Assembly: GCF_018398425.1 (NCBI RefSeq)
Contig: NZ_JADPMV010000001.1
Coordinates: forward strand, 2,542,001 to 2,606,000
Source of the DNA: Pseudomonas lalucatii
Lineage (GTDB): Bacteria; Pseudomonadota; Gammaproteobacteria; Pseudomonadales; Pseudomonadaceae
DNA: 64,000 nt
Direction of reading: 5' to 3'
Under the pieces are notes generated by a model. It saw only the letters and a program-made list of their open reading frames with translations. It was not told where the DNA came from and ran no database searches. Below are positions 41,384 to 52,341 of this stretch, piece by piece (within the stretch, counting starts at the first letter, position 1; every line of letters starts with the position of its first letter). The translations under genes and the position numbers were made by a program.

Positions 41384-41743
41384 ATGAACCAGCACGAAAA
41401 ACTCAACTACGTCGAATTCCCGGCCAAGGACCTGGCCGCGACCAAGGCATTTTTCGAGGCCGCGTTCGGCTGGGTCTTTACCGATTACGGCCCCGAGTAC
41501 ACGGCGTTTGCCGATCAGGGCCTGGATGGTGGCTTCTTCAAGTCCGAGCTGTGCGCCGCGCAAGACCGGGGCAGCGCGCTGCTGGTGTTCTACAGCGGCG
41601 CGCTGGAGGAGACCCAGGGCAAGGTCGAGCGGGGCGGCGGGCGGATCAGCAAGGCCATCTTCCCTTTCCCCGGCGGCCGGCGCTTTCACTTCATCGAGCC
41701 CAGTGGCAATGAGTTCGCGGTGTGGAGCGATATCGGCGCCTGA
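41384..41743 (+). CDS. VOC-family (glyoxalase/bleomycin resistance-like) protein
   Basis: A 119-residue single-module VOC protein: LNYVEFPAKDLAATKAFFEAAFGW at the start, then RRFHFIEPSGNEFAVWSD near the end, where the glutamate of the second half-motif is present. Metal ligands and substrate are not defined; members include isomerases, dioxygenases and antibiotic-binding proteins. It follows the SPFH-tail-like gene on the same strand, and a 1 kb non-coding block follows it. Confidence 0.8.
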   Translation: MNQHEKLNYVEFPAKDLAATKAFFEAAFGWVFTDYGPEYTAFADQGLDGGFFKSELCAAQDRGSALLVFYSGALEETQGKVERGGGRISKAIFPFPGGRRFHFIEPSGNEFAVWSDIGA

Positions 41744-41802
41744 CGTTCCGCAGTTGATCAAAGCTGCGTTGGGTGTGGTCGCCCCGGCCGGACTGCGGTG
41801 GC

Positions 41803-42412
41803 CGCACCTGCTGGTTTCGCCCCCTCGGGCGAGTTGCTTCTTCTTTGCTTGTGCAAAGAAGAAGCAACCAAGAAGAAAGCACACCCCACATCCGGCCCTG
41901 GCTGCGCCAGGGTTCCCTCGCTCCATCGCCGCTCCAGGGGCCCGCGGCGAAGGGCCCTCCCTGGCCCATCGCAGCTCTCGCGGCATCCCTGCCGCTCGCC
42001 CCCTTCCACGGCGATTGCACTCGGCCTCCTGAGGGGGCCCGGGGCCCGGCGCCACTTCCTGTGCAAGACCAATCATCGAGTCGGCGCCGCACCCGCTGGT
42101 CCGCTTCGCGCCAAGTGGCCAGCACAGCCGCTGCTGCCGTCCAGCCATGCCTCGGTGTGTCTGCCGTGGAGCGCCCCCCCGTCAGGAGGCCGAGCAGAGG
42201 CGCTGCGCAGGGGGACGCGAGGCAGGACGCCGAGCGAGTCACGAAGGGGCAGGGACGCCCCTTCGTGACGTGCCCCCGGAGCGGTGCCGGCGCGAGGGAA
42301 GTCTCGCGCAGCGAGACCCGGATGCCGGGGCGTGTTTCTTTTGCTTACTTTTCTTGGCACGAGCAAAGAAAAGTGAGGCGCCCGAGGGGGCGCAACCCGA
42401 ATGTGCGGCAAA
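41803..42412. repeat. Two diverged copies of a long intergenic repeat in inverted orientation
   Basis: Copy A (about 41803-42037, plus) and copy B (about 42172-42412, minus) align along most of their length: both have GCCGCAC, CGCCCCCTCGGGCG, a hairpin (GTTGCTTCTTCTTTGC at 41833 with its complement; ACTTTTCTT at 42347 with its complement), a CA(C/T)CC..CATCCGG stretch, TTCCCTCGC, and CTCGGCCTCCTGA. The 1 kb from 41744 to 42755 has no credible gene; the open frames in it are low-complexity shadows. This looks like a widespread non-coding repeat family of pseudomonads, present here as a facing pair. Confidence 0.65.
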
Positions 42413-42517
42413 AGCCGGGAATGGCTGACACCCCACCTCACCCCCCATCACCGCGAGAAAAAGTAGCGAGTGGCCGCGATCCCCCCGGTGGAAGACGAAT
42501 AGCCTGCCCCAACGCCG

Positions 42518-42562
42518 TTCGGTTTTCCGAATGCACAGAGCCCCCTCGTTCGCCGAGGCGAA
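42518..42562 (+). promoter_or_regulatory. AauR binding boxes upstream of aatJ
   Basis: A perfect TTCGG-TTTT-CCGAA (42518-42531) matches the known AauR box TTCGG-N4-CCGAA of Pseudomonas. A second palindrome TTCGC-CGAG-GCGAA (42549-42562) lies 31 bases on, centre to centre, near three helical turns. They sit about 90-130 bases upstream of the -24 element, a normal place for a sigma-54 activator. Confidence 0.82.
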
Positions 42563-42649
42563 CGCGGCGCCTCGGCAGCATCAGCTAGGCAGAGATATTT
42601 TTCCTTTATTTTCAGTGTGTTACTAAACATGGCAAGTCCCAAGAGTAGC

Positions 42650-42665
42650 TGGCACGCTCCCTGCT
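42650..42665 (+). promoter_or_regulatory. Sigma-54 promoter of aatJ
   Basis: TGGCACGCTCCCTGCT matches the -24/-12 consensus TGGCACG-N4-TTGCT except for one base, with GG and GC at the correct spacing. It lies about 90 bases before ATG 42756 and downstream of the AauR boxes. Confidence 0.82.
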
Positions 42666-42755
42666 CTAGCTCACTGCAGGAAGGCCGCGCGCCTTCCCCG
42701 CCGACCGCCACGCACCTGGCCGGCCCGCCCGATAACAACAACAGTGAGAACCCGC

Positions 42756-43670
42756 ATGACCAAGAGCACGCTTTCCCGCGCCGTCGCCATCGCCCTGGCC
42801 GCCGGCCTGCTCAGCGCCCCGGCGCTGGCCGAGGAACTGACCGGCACCCTGAAGAAGATCAAGGAGTCCGGCACCATCGTCCTCGGCCACCGCGACGCCT
42901 CCATCCCCTTCTCCTACTTCGGCGACAGCCCGCAGCAGCCGGTGGGCTTCTCCCACGACCTGCAGCTGAAGGTGGTCGAGGCGATCAAGCAGCAGCTGGA
43001 GTTGCCGGAACTGAAGGTGCGCTACAACCTGGTTACCTCGCAGACCCGCATCCCGCTGGTGCAGAACGGCACCGTCGACCTGGAGTGCGGTTCGACCACC
43101 AACAACGTCGAGCGCCAGCAGCAGGTGGACTTCTCCGTGGGCATCTTCGAGGTGGGCACCCGCCTGCTGACCAAGAAGAGCTCCGGCGTGACCGACTTCG
43201 CCGACCTGGCCGGCAAGAACGTGGTGACCACCGCCGGCACCACCTCCGAGCGCCTGCTCAAGAGCATGAACGCCGAGCAGCAGATGGGCATGAACATCAT
43301 CTCGGCCAAGGACCACGGCGAGTCCTTTCTGATGCTCGAGTCCGGCCGCGCGGTGGCCTTCATGATGGACGACGCCCTGCTCTACGGCGAGATGGCCAAG
43401 GCCAAGCAGCCGGCCGACTGGGCCGTGGTCGGCACCCCGCAGTCGTTCGAGATTTACGGCTGCATGGTGCGCAAGGGCGATCCGGCGTTCAAGGCGCTGG
43501 TCGACGGCGCCATCACCGCCACCTACCAGTCCGGCGAAGTCAGCGCCATCTACGACAAGTGGTTCATGCAGCCCATCCCGCCGAAGGGCCTGAACCTCAA
43601 CTTCCCCATGAGCGCGGAGCTGAAGAAGCTCATCGCCACCCCCACCGACAAGGCTGCCGAGCAGCTCTGA
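42756..43670 (+). CDS. aatJ: AatJ, glutamate/aspartate-binding protein
   Basis: A 304-residue GltI/AatJ-family periplasmic protein with a signal peptide to about residue 25 (LLSAPALAEE). Ligand-site segments are GHRDASIPFSYFGD, DLECGSTTNNVERQQQVDFS and TAGTTSERLLKSM. It supplies acidic amino acids (and probably their amides) to AatQMP. ATG 42756 is preferred over a GTG four codons upstream. A sigma-54 promoter and AauR boxes precede it, so expression should depend on AauS/AauR, and a stem-loop after it may raise its level over the permeases. Confidence 0.92.
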   Translation: MTKSTLSRAVAIALAAGLLSAPALAEELTGTLKKIKESGTIVLGHRDASIPFSYFGDSPQQPVGFSHDLQLKVVEAIKQQLELPELKVRYNLVTSQTRIPLVQNGTVDLECGSTTNNVERQQQVDFSVGIFEVGTRLLTKKSSGVTDFADLAGKNVVTTAGTTSERLLKSMNAEQQMGMNIISAKDHGESFLMLESGRAVAFMMDDALLYGEMAKAKQPADWAVVGTPQSFEIYGCMVRKGDPAFKALVDGAITATYQSGEVSAIYDKWFMQPIPPKGLNLNFPMSAELKKLIATPTDKAAEQL

Positions 43671-43677
43671 CGGTGAC

Positions 43678-43708
43678 GCCGGCGTGCCCTCACGAGGGGC
43701 GCGCCGGC
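43678..43708 (+). other. Stem-loop after aatJ
   Basis: GCCGGCG and GCGCCGGC arms enclose an inner GCCC/GGGGC pair, just after the aatJ stop, in the 240-base gap before aatQ. No T-run follows. It may protect the aatJ message or reduce readthrough; no gene is visible in the rest of the gap. Confidence 0.5.
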
Positions 43709-43910
43709 GGGGAACCGGGAGCCCAGGGCCCTGTCGGGCTCGCTCCCAGCCACCCCCCGAATGGACCGGGGGCACGTCCGCCAACCGCGGACGGGGCCGG
43801 CAGCCGCCTGCCCTGCCCCCTCCAACCGATTGTTTTGGATGCAGCCGCCAATGCCTGCGAAGGCCGGCGACCTGGCGGCTGAATCTGGCGACACCCGAGG
43901 GTTTACCCGC

Positions 43911-44657
43911 ATGAATTACAACTGGGACTGGGGCATCTTCTTCAAGTCCACCGGCATCGGCAGCGAGATCTACCTGGACTGGTTCTTCACCGGCCTGGGC
44001 TGGACCATCGCCATCGCCCTGGTCGGCTGGGTCATCGCCCTGCTGCTGGGCACCCTGCTGGGCGTGCTGCGCACCGTGCCGAACCGCGTGCTGGCCGGCA
44101 TCGCCACCGCCTATGTGGAAATCTTCCGTAACGTGCCGCTGCTGGTGCAGCTGTTCCTCTGGTACTTCCTGGTGCCGGACCTGCTGCCCGAGCCGCTGGA
44201 GCTGTGGTTCAAGCAGGACCTGGCGCCGGCCACCTCGGCCTACCTGAGCGTGGTGCTGTGCCTGGGCCTGTTCACCGCGGCGCGGGTCTGCGAGCAGGTG
44301 CGCACCGGCATCCAGGCGCTGCCCCCGGGACAGACCGCCGCCGGCTACGCCATGGGTTTCAGCCTGCCGCAGATCTACGCCAACGTGCTGCTGCCCCAGG
44401 CGCTGCGCATCGTCATCCCGCCGCTGACCTCGGAGTTTCTCAACATCTTCAAGAACTCCTCGGTGGCCTCCTTGATCGGCCTGATGGAGCTGCTGGCGCA
44501 GACCAAGCAGACCGCCGAGTTCAGCGCCAACCTGTTCGAGGCCTTCACCCTGGCCACGCTGATCTACTTCACCCTGAACATGACGCTGATGCAGCTGATG
44601 CGTGTGGTGGAGAAGCGGGTCGCGGTCCCCGGGCTGATCGCCGTAGGAGGCAAGTGA
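43911..44657 (+). CDS. aatQ: AatQ, acidic amino acid ABC permease
   Basis: A 248-residue HisM/GltJ-type permease with about five or six helices. AYVEIFRNVPLLVQLFLWYF and EQVRTGIQALPPGQTAAGYAMG (the EAA coupling loop) are family marks. It pairs with AatM to form the membrane channel. ATG 43911 (MNYNWDWGIFFKST) is the usual GltJ-like start; upstream frame sequence is not conserved. Its stop overlaps the aatM start. Confidence 0.92.
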   Translation: MNYNWDWGIFFKSTGIGSEIYLDWFFTGLGWTIAIALVGWVIALLLGTLLGVLRTVPNRVLAGIATAYVEIFRNVPLLVQLFLWYFLVPDLLPEPLELWFKQDLAPATSAYLSVVLCLGLFTAARVCEQVRTGIQALPPGQTAAGYAMGFSLPQIYANVLLPQALRIVIPPLTSEFLNIFKNSSVASLIGLMELLAQTKQTAEFSANLFEAFTLATLIYFTLNMTLMQLMRVVEKRVAVPGLIAVGGK

Positions 44658-45318
44658 TGGATTTCTCCGCAATCATCCCGGCCCTGCCGGGCCTGGCCGA
44701 CGGCATGTGGATGACCCTCAAGCTGATGGCCCTGGGCGTGCTCGGCGGCGTGCTGCTGGGCACCCTGCTGGCGTTGCTGCGGCTGTCGCCGAACAAGCTG
44801 CTGGCCAACTTCGCCGCCACCTACGTCAACTACTTCCGCTCCATCCCGCTGCTGCTGGTGATCACCTGGTTCTACTTCGCGGTGCCCTTCATCCTGCGCT
44901 GGATCACCGGCGAAGACACCCCGGTGGGCGCCTTCAGCTCCTGCCTGGTGGCCTTCATCATGTTCGAGGCGGCCTACTTCTGCGAGATCGTCCGCGCCGG
45001 CATCCAGGCCATTCCCAAGGGCCAGATGGGCGCCGCCAGCGCCCTGGGCATGAGCTACGCCCAGAGCATGCGCCTGATCATCCTGCCCCAGGCGTTCCGC
45101 AAGATGACCCCGCTGCTGCTGCAGCAGAGCATCATCCTGTTCCAGGACACCTCGCTGGTCTACACCGTGGGCCTGATGGACTTCCTCAACGCCGCCCGCT
45201 CGCGCGGCGACATCATCGGCCAGGCCCATGAGTTCCTGATCTTCGCCGGGTTGGTCTACTTCCTCGTCAGCTTCTCCGCCTCGCTGCTGGTCAAGCATCT
45301 GCAAAAAAGGTTAGCCGT

Positions 45319-45322
<4 letters not shown>
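44657..45322 (+). CDS. aatM: AatM, acidic amino acid ABC permease
   Basis: A 221-residue GltK-type permease. [20 protein letters not shown] and [22 protein letters not shown] are the family loop and EAA motif. A strong TAGGAGG site precedes the start, which overlaps the aatQ stop as TGATG. Its own stop overlaps the aatP start as ATGA, so the three transport genes are translationally coupled. Confidence 0.92.
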
Positions 45323-46053
<731 letters not shown>

Positions 46054-46062
46054 CCACCACCT

Positions 46063-46134
46063 CGTAGGATGCGGTTGAGCGCAGCGATACCCATCGATTG
46101 GGTGATGGGTATCGCAGGCTCAACCCATCCTACG
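46063..46134. repeat. GTAGGATG-type palindromic element between aatP and aauS
   Basis: Outer arms CGTAGGATGCGGTTGAGC and GCTCAACCCATCCTACG enclose an inner perfect arm pair GCGATACCCATC/GATGGGTATCGC, giving a large cruciform-capable structure directly after aatP. It is of the same style as the elements at 40767 and 54482 and may double as a transcription end. Confidence 0.7.
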
Positions 46135-46199
46135 TCCTAAGGTTTACTCGCCACCGCACCAACCGCTCGCCCAGCGCAACTGGTCAGCCCCGGACGACT

Positions 46200-48102
46200 A
46201 TGATGCAATCCCCTCCCGCCCGCCTCTGCGCCATGCCGCCCGCCCTGACCGTGAAACCGCGCCTGTTCCGCCATCTGCTGCTGCCGTTGCTGTTGCTGGC
46301 CCTGGTGCTCGCCTGTGGCTACGCCGGCTACCGCCTCAGCGAGGGGGTGGGCATCCGCGCCCTGGCCGAGAACGGCGAGCGCCAGCTGGAGCTCAATGCC
46401 CGGGCGGTGGAAAGCGAGATCACCAAGTACACCTACCTGCCCAGCCTGCTGGAACTCAACGACGACGTGCGCCGCCTGCTGCAGACGCCCAGCCACTACC
46501 GGCGGCAGCGGGTCAACGACTTCCTCGAGGGGCTCAACCAGCGCAGCGGCAGCCTGGCCACCTATGTGCTGGACACCGAGGGCCGGGTGCTGGCCACCAG
46601 CAACTGGCGTACGCCGAGCAGCTTCCTCGGCGAGGACCTGGCGTTCCGCGCCTATTTCCAGGACGCCATGCAGGGCCGGCCGGGGCGCTTCTACGGCATC
46701 GGCAGCACCACCGGCGAACCCGGCTACTACCTGGCCCACGGCCTCAGGCAGGGCGAGCGGATCATCGGCGTGGCGGTGGTCAAGGTGCGCCTGGATGCCC
46801 TCGAGCAGCGCTGGCAACGCGCCCGCCTGGAGGCCTACGTCAGCGACGAGAACGGCATCATCATCCTCTCCAGCGATCCGGCGCGGCGGCTCAAGGCCGT
46901 CTACCCCCTGGGCCCGAACACCCGCGAGCGCCTGGCGCGCAGCCTGCAATACCACTGGGTGGCCCTGGAGGAACTGCAGCCCCTGGCGCGTCAGGGCCTG
47001 GGCGAGGGCATCGAGCAGGTCAGCTTCGCCGCCGCCGCCCCCGGCCAGGCCGCCGAGGCGGTCAACTACCTGCAGCAGAGCCGCGCCCTGGACGACACCC
47101 CCTGGCACCTGACCCTGCTCACCCCGCTGCGCGACCAGCGCCGCACGGCCATCGGCCACGCCCTGCTGGCCGCCGTGGCCTGCGCCCTGCTGATCTTCCT
47201 CGGCCTGGCGCTGAACCAGCGGCGCAAGGTGATCGCCACCCGCCTGGCCGCCCGCGAGGCCCTGGAGCAGGCCAACAGCCAGCTGGAGCGGCGCATCGCC
47301 GACCGTACCCGCTCCCTGCGCGCCAGCAACGAGCGGCTCAAGGCCGAGATCGGCGAACGCCGGCAGACCGAGGCCAACCTGCGCAAGACCCAGGACGAGC
47401 TGGTCCAGGCCGGCAAGCTGGCGGTGATCGGGCAGATGTCCACCAGCATCGCCCACGAGCTCAACCAGCCGCTGGCGGCCCTGCGCACCCTGTCCGGCAA
47501 CACCGTGCGCTTCCTTGCGCGCGGCGCCCTGGACGTGGCCGGCAGCAACCTGCAGACCATCGGCGAGCTGGTCGACCGCATGGGCAAGATCACCGCCAGC
47601 CTGCGCGCCTTCGCCCGGCGTTCCGACGACCACGGCCAGGCCGACCTGGACAAGGCCGTGGAGGCGGCGCTGATGCTGCTGCAGCCGCGCCTGCAGCGCA
47701 CCAAGGTGAGCATCCGCCGCGAGCATGCGCCGGCCGCCCTGGCCATCGACCAGACCCGCCTGGAGCAGATCCTGGTGAACCTGATCGGCAACGCCCTGGA
47801 TGCCATGGCCGCGCAGAGCGACCGCCGCCTGTGGTTGTGCGGCCTGGCCGAGGGCGACAGCTACCGCCTGGAGGTGCGCGACAACGGCCCGGGCATCGAC
47901 CCGGCGCTGCGCGGCCACCTGTTCGAGCCCTTCTTCACCACCAAGCCCGGCGAGCAGGGCCTGGGCCTGGGCCTGACCCTGTCGGCCAGCCTGGCCGCCG
48001 CCGCCGGCGGCAGCCTCGGCGTGCGCCACCCGAGCGAAGGCGGCACCGCCTTTATCCTCAGCCTGGCGCCGCTCGCCGGCGCCCCCCTGGAGCATCGACA
48101 AG

Positions 48103-48110
<8 letters not shown>
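46200..48110 (+). CDS. aauS: AauS, DctB-type sensor histidine kinase
   Basis: A 636-residue membrane kinase: helix 1 at about residues 25-45, a periplasmic sensor of about 270 residues (Cache-like, with YVLDTEGRVLATSNW and YLAHGLRQGERIIGVAVVKV), helix 2 near 320-340, a coiled coil, the phospho-accepting histidine in SIAHELNQPLAALRTL, then the ATPase boxes NLIGNALDAM, VRDNGPGID and GLGLGLTLS. AauS senses external acidic amino acids and phosphorylates AauR. The start is ATG 46200 or 46203 (two tandem ATG codons). It overlaps aauR by 8 bases. Confidence 0.9.
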
Positions 48111-49425
<1,315 letters not shown>

Positions 49426-49434
49426 ACTGGCGGG

Positions 49435-50424
49435 CTAGCCCTCGCCGCCGCGCTGCTGGCTGTTGAAGCGCCGCCGGTAGGCGCCCGGCGCGATGCCGAC
49501 CCGCTGCTTGAACAGGCGGCGGAAGGAACTGCCATCCTCGTAACCGACCTGCTGGGTGATGCGCTCGAAGTTCTCCTGCCCGCCCTCCAGCAGGTGCTTG
49601 GCCCGCTCGATGCGCAGGTTCTGCAGGTACTGCCCGGGAGTCTGCCCGGTGGCGTCCTTGAAGCGGCGGATCAGGCTGCGCGGGGTCAGGGCGAAGCGCT
49701 CGGCGACCTGCTCCAGGGTGATGGGCTCGGCCAGGTGCTTCTCCAGCCAGATCTGCACCTTCAGCACCTCCTGGTCCTGGTGGGCCTTGTCGAACTGACT
49801 GCTCATGTAGGGCGTCTGGCTGCGCTCGGCGCTGTCGACCAAGAGTTTCTTCGAGCACTCGGCGGCCAGCTGGGGCGAGGCGAAGCGGCGGATGATGTGC
49901 AGCAGCAGGTCGCTGCCGGTGGTCGAGCCGGCCGAACAGAGCAGCAGGCCGTCGTCGGTCACCGTGCGCTCGGCCTGCAGCCGCACCCGCGGGAAGTGCC
50001 GGGCGAACTGCTCGGCGAATATCCAGTGGGTGGTGGCGCGCTTGCCGTCCAGCAGGCCGGCCTGGGCGGTGACGAAGGTGCCGGTGCACATGCTGGCGAT
50101 ATAGCTGTTGCGGCCGTGATGGTGGCGCAGCCAGGCACATACCGGCGCCATCTCGGGCAGTACCGCGAGGATGTTGAACATGAACCCCGGCACTATGATC
50201 AGGTCGGTGTCCTCGACCTCGGCCAGGGCCTTGTGCGGCGTCAGGCGCAGGCCGCCGGTGCAGGTCACCGGCGCGCCGTCGATGGACACGCTCTGCACCT
50301 CGAAGGGGACGGCGCCACCGCCGCTGGCGAAGCGCTGCAGCACGTTGGCGCACTCGAGAAACTCCAGGGCCGCCGAGACGCTGGTGGCCGAGCAGCGATT
50401 GGCCATCAGAACCGTCACTCTCAT
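49435..50424 (-). CDS. GlxA-type AraC regulator with DJ-1/PfpI domain
   Basis: A 329-residue protein. The N-terminal class I amidotransferase-like domain (about 1-190) has DLIIVPGFMFNILAVLPEM and ASMCTGTFVTAQAGLLDGKRA, where the nucleophile-elbow cysteine is kept. The C-terminal AraC domain has two helix-turn-helix units (TLEQVAERFALTPRSLIRRF; RITQQVGYEDGSSFRRLF). Relatives in Pseudomonas regulate carnitine, glycine betaine, arginine or aldehyde catabolism. The target is unknown. It converges on aauR with a 9-base gap and diverges from the hydrolase gene. Confidence 0.85.
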   Translation of the reverse strand: MRVTVLMANRCSATSVSAALEFLECANVLQRFASGGGAVPFEVQSVSIDGAPVTCTGGLRLTPHKALAEVEDTDLIIVPGFMFNILAVLPEMAPVCAWLRHHHGRNSYIASMCTGTFVTAQAGLLDGKRATTHWIFAEQFARHFPRVRLQAERTVTDDGLLLCSAGSTTGSDLLLHIIRRFASPQLAAECSKKLLVDSAERSQTPYMSSQFDKAHQDQEVLKVQIWLEKHLAEPITLEQVAERFALTPRSLIRRFKDATGQTPGQYLQNLRIERAKHLLEGGQENFERITQQVGYEDGSSFRRLFKQRVGIAPGAYRRRFNSQQRGGEG

Positions 50425-50581
50425 TTCAATCTCCCCGATCCCTTAGGCGCGTGTTTCGCACGTTTTTCGTCAATTTCACCCATGGCGGGCTCGCCGCCCG
50501 CTGCCTAGCATGGCGCCCCACCAGCGGATGGCAGGCGCCGGCATGGGCGCACTGGCACCATAGTTCCAGAGGAGCACGGCG

Positions 50582-51427
50582 ATGAAACATACAGCCTATC
50601 GACTGTTCAAAAAACCCTTCTTCGGCCGCTTCATGCGCCCCTGGCGCTGGCCGGACGACGTGGACCAGGAGCAATGGCAACGTCTGGCCATCGCCAGCGG
50701 CTCGGGCGCCCGCCTGGCCGCCCTGCTGGCCGAGGCCCACACGCCCAGGGCCAGGGGCGCGGTGTTGCTGGCCCATCCCATGGGCACCGCGGCCAAGGGC
50801 TTCTGGCTGAAGCAGGGCCACGCCGAGCTGCTGCGCCGGGCCGGTTATCACGTGATGCTGTTCGACCTCAACGGCTTCGGCGAGAGCAGTTCCACCACCA
50901 TGGACTACCCCCTGGACGTGCTGGCCGCCGGCCAGGCCCTGCAGGCGCGCTACCCGCAGTTGCCGCTGGCGCTGCTCGGCGCCTCCATGGGCGCGGCCAT
51001 GAGCGTCTGCGTCCTGGCCCAGGCGGATCATCCGTTCAAGGCGGCGGTGCTCGAGTCGGCCTTCCCGACCCTGCTGCACTTCTGGCGCCGCTACCCCCTG
51101 CCCCGGCTCGGCATCCAGCTGTCCAGGCTGCTCTATCCGGCCGGCGAGCGGCGCCTGCGCCCGATCCACGCCGCCGCCCACCTGGTGGGCCAGCCGCCCG
51201 TGCTGCTGATCTACGGCGAGGACGACCTCTACACCCCGGTCGCCGACGGCCAGCAGCTGCACCAGGCCCTGGCCAAGAAGACCCATACCGAGTTCTGGCA
51301 GGTGCCCGGCGCCCGGCACACCCTGGCCTATGCGGCCCAGCCCGAGGTCTATGCGCAGCGGGTGACCGCCTTCCTGAACCGACACCTGGCCTGCCACGGC
51401 CCATCCCTCAGCCACGCCATCGCCTGA
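50582..51427 (+). CDS. Alpha/beta hydrolase
   Basis: A 281-residue alpha/beta hydrolase. The nucleophile elbow is in LLGASMGAAMSV, the acid is probably in LLIYGEDDLYTPV, and the histidine is in PGARHTLAY. The first hydrophobic strands AVLLAHPMGTAAKGFW and VMLFDLNGFGESS fit the fold with an HPMG oxyanion segment. Substrate unknown. The thioesterase gene follows by 14 bases on the same strand, so the two may act on related acyl compounds. Confidence 0.82.
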   Translation: MKHTAYRLFKKPFFGRFMRPWRWPDDVDQEQWQRLAIASGSGARLAALLAEAHTPRARGAVLLAHPMGTAAKGFWLKQGHAELLRRAGYHVMLFDLNGFGESSSTTMDYPLDVLAAGQALQARYPQLPLALLGASMGAAMSVCVLAQADHPFKAAVLESAFPTLLHFWRRYPLPRLGIQLSRLLYPAGERRLRPIHAAAHLVGQPPVLLIYGEDDLYTPVADGQQLHQALAKKTHTEFWQVPGARHTLAYAAQPEVYAQRVTAFLNRHLACHGPSLSHAIA

Positions 51428-51441
51428 TCGGAGGACTGCCC

Positions 51442-52236
51442 ATGAATCTTGCCGACCTGCTGCACGCCGCCTGCGCCTCGTCCCCCACCCAGGTGCAGAT
51501 TCCCGAACACTGGGGCCAGGGCCGGGCCACCTTCGGCGGCCTGCTGGCCGCCTGCCTGTTCGAGAAGATCCGCCCGCGGGTGGCCGCCGAGCGGGCGCTG
51601 CGCTCGCTGATGGTTTCCTTCATCGCCCCGGTGGCAGCCGGCGCCCTGGATGTGCAGGTCAGGGTGCTGCGCGAAGGCAAGGCGGCGACCCAGGTGCAGG
51701 CCACGGCCTATCAAGACGATCAGCCCTGCGTGGTGATGCTGGCCAGCTTCGGCGGCGACCGCAGCTCGAGCGTGACGGTGGAGGCGCTGACGGCGCCGCA
51801 CTTCGAGGCGCCCGAGACGGTTACCCCCTTTCCCTTCATCCCCGGCCTGACCCCGGACTTCACCCAGTACTTCGACTACCGCTATGCGGTCGGCAAGATG
51901 CCCTTCATGGGCGGCCGGGAACCCCACCTGGGCGGCTGGATCCGTTTGCGCGAGGCGGGGCCCCAGGCGGCCGGCGTGGCCGAGTTGCTGTGCCTGCTGG
52001 ACGCCTGGCCGCCGGCGGTGTTCAGCCTGCTCAAGGCGCCGGCCAGCGGCAGCTCCCTGACCTGGAGCATTGGCTTCGTCGAGCAGCCCGCGGACTGCAG
52101 CGGCGGCGACTGGTGGCAGTACCTGGCCGACATCCGGCAGGCCGCCAACGGTTACAGCCACATCGACGCCACCCTGTGGGACCGGCACGGCCGCACGGCG
52201 CTGCTCAGCCGCCAGACGGTCAGCGTCTTCGCCTGA
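51442..52236 (+). CDS. Acyl-CoA thioesterase, TesB-like double hotdog
   Basis: A 264-residue protein with two hotdog halves. WGQGRATFGGLLAACLFEKI is the first helix region of TesB-like thioesterases, LRSLMVSFIAPVAAGALDVQ a conserved strand, and LGGWIRLREAGPQAAGVAEL, then LCLLDAWPP, the second-half region with the aspartate. Expected to hydrolyse acyl-CoA. ATG 51442 has a GGAGGA site. It follows the alpha/beta hydrolase closely; the AraC gene begins 105 bases later. Confidence 0.82.
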   Translation: MNLADLLHAACASSPTQVQIPEHWGQGRATFGGLLAACLFEKIRPRVAAERALRSLMVSFIAPVAAGALDVQVRVLREGKAATQVQATAYQDDQPCVVMLASFGGDRSSSVTVEALTAPHFEAPETVTPFPFIPGLTPDFTQYFDYRYAVGKMPFMGGREPHLGGWIRLREAGPQAAGVAELLCLLDAWPPAVFSLLKAPASGSSLTWSIGFVEQPADCSGGDWWQYLADIRQAANGYSHIDATLWDRHGRTALLSRQTVSVFA

Positions 52237-52341
52237 ACGAGCAGCACTCGGCGCAACGCGGCACGACCGGGGGTGACCGCACAACAGACGCGGTATGCTT
52301 CTTGCTGTCTATCGGTCACCCAAGGCCCGCGGAAATCGCCG

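Noticed and set aside
41378..42588. Several overlapping frames between the VOC gene and aatJ
   Set aside because: They share low-complexity K/R/P-rich translations on both strands and follow the inverted repeat copies, so they are not genes.
42744..42755. GTG start for aatJ four codons upstream
   Set aside because: The ATG at 42756 gives the normal signal peptide start; the added residues MRTR bring no better ribosome site.
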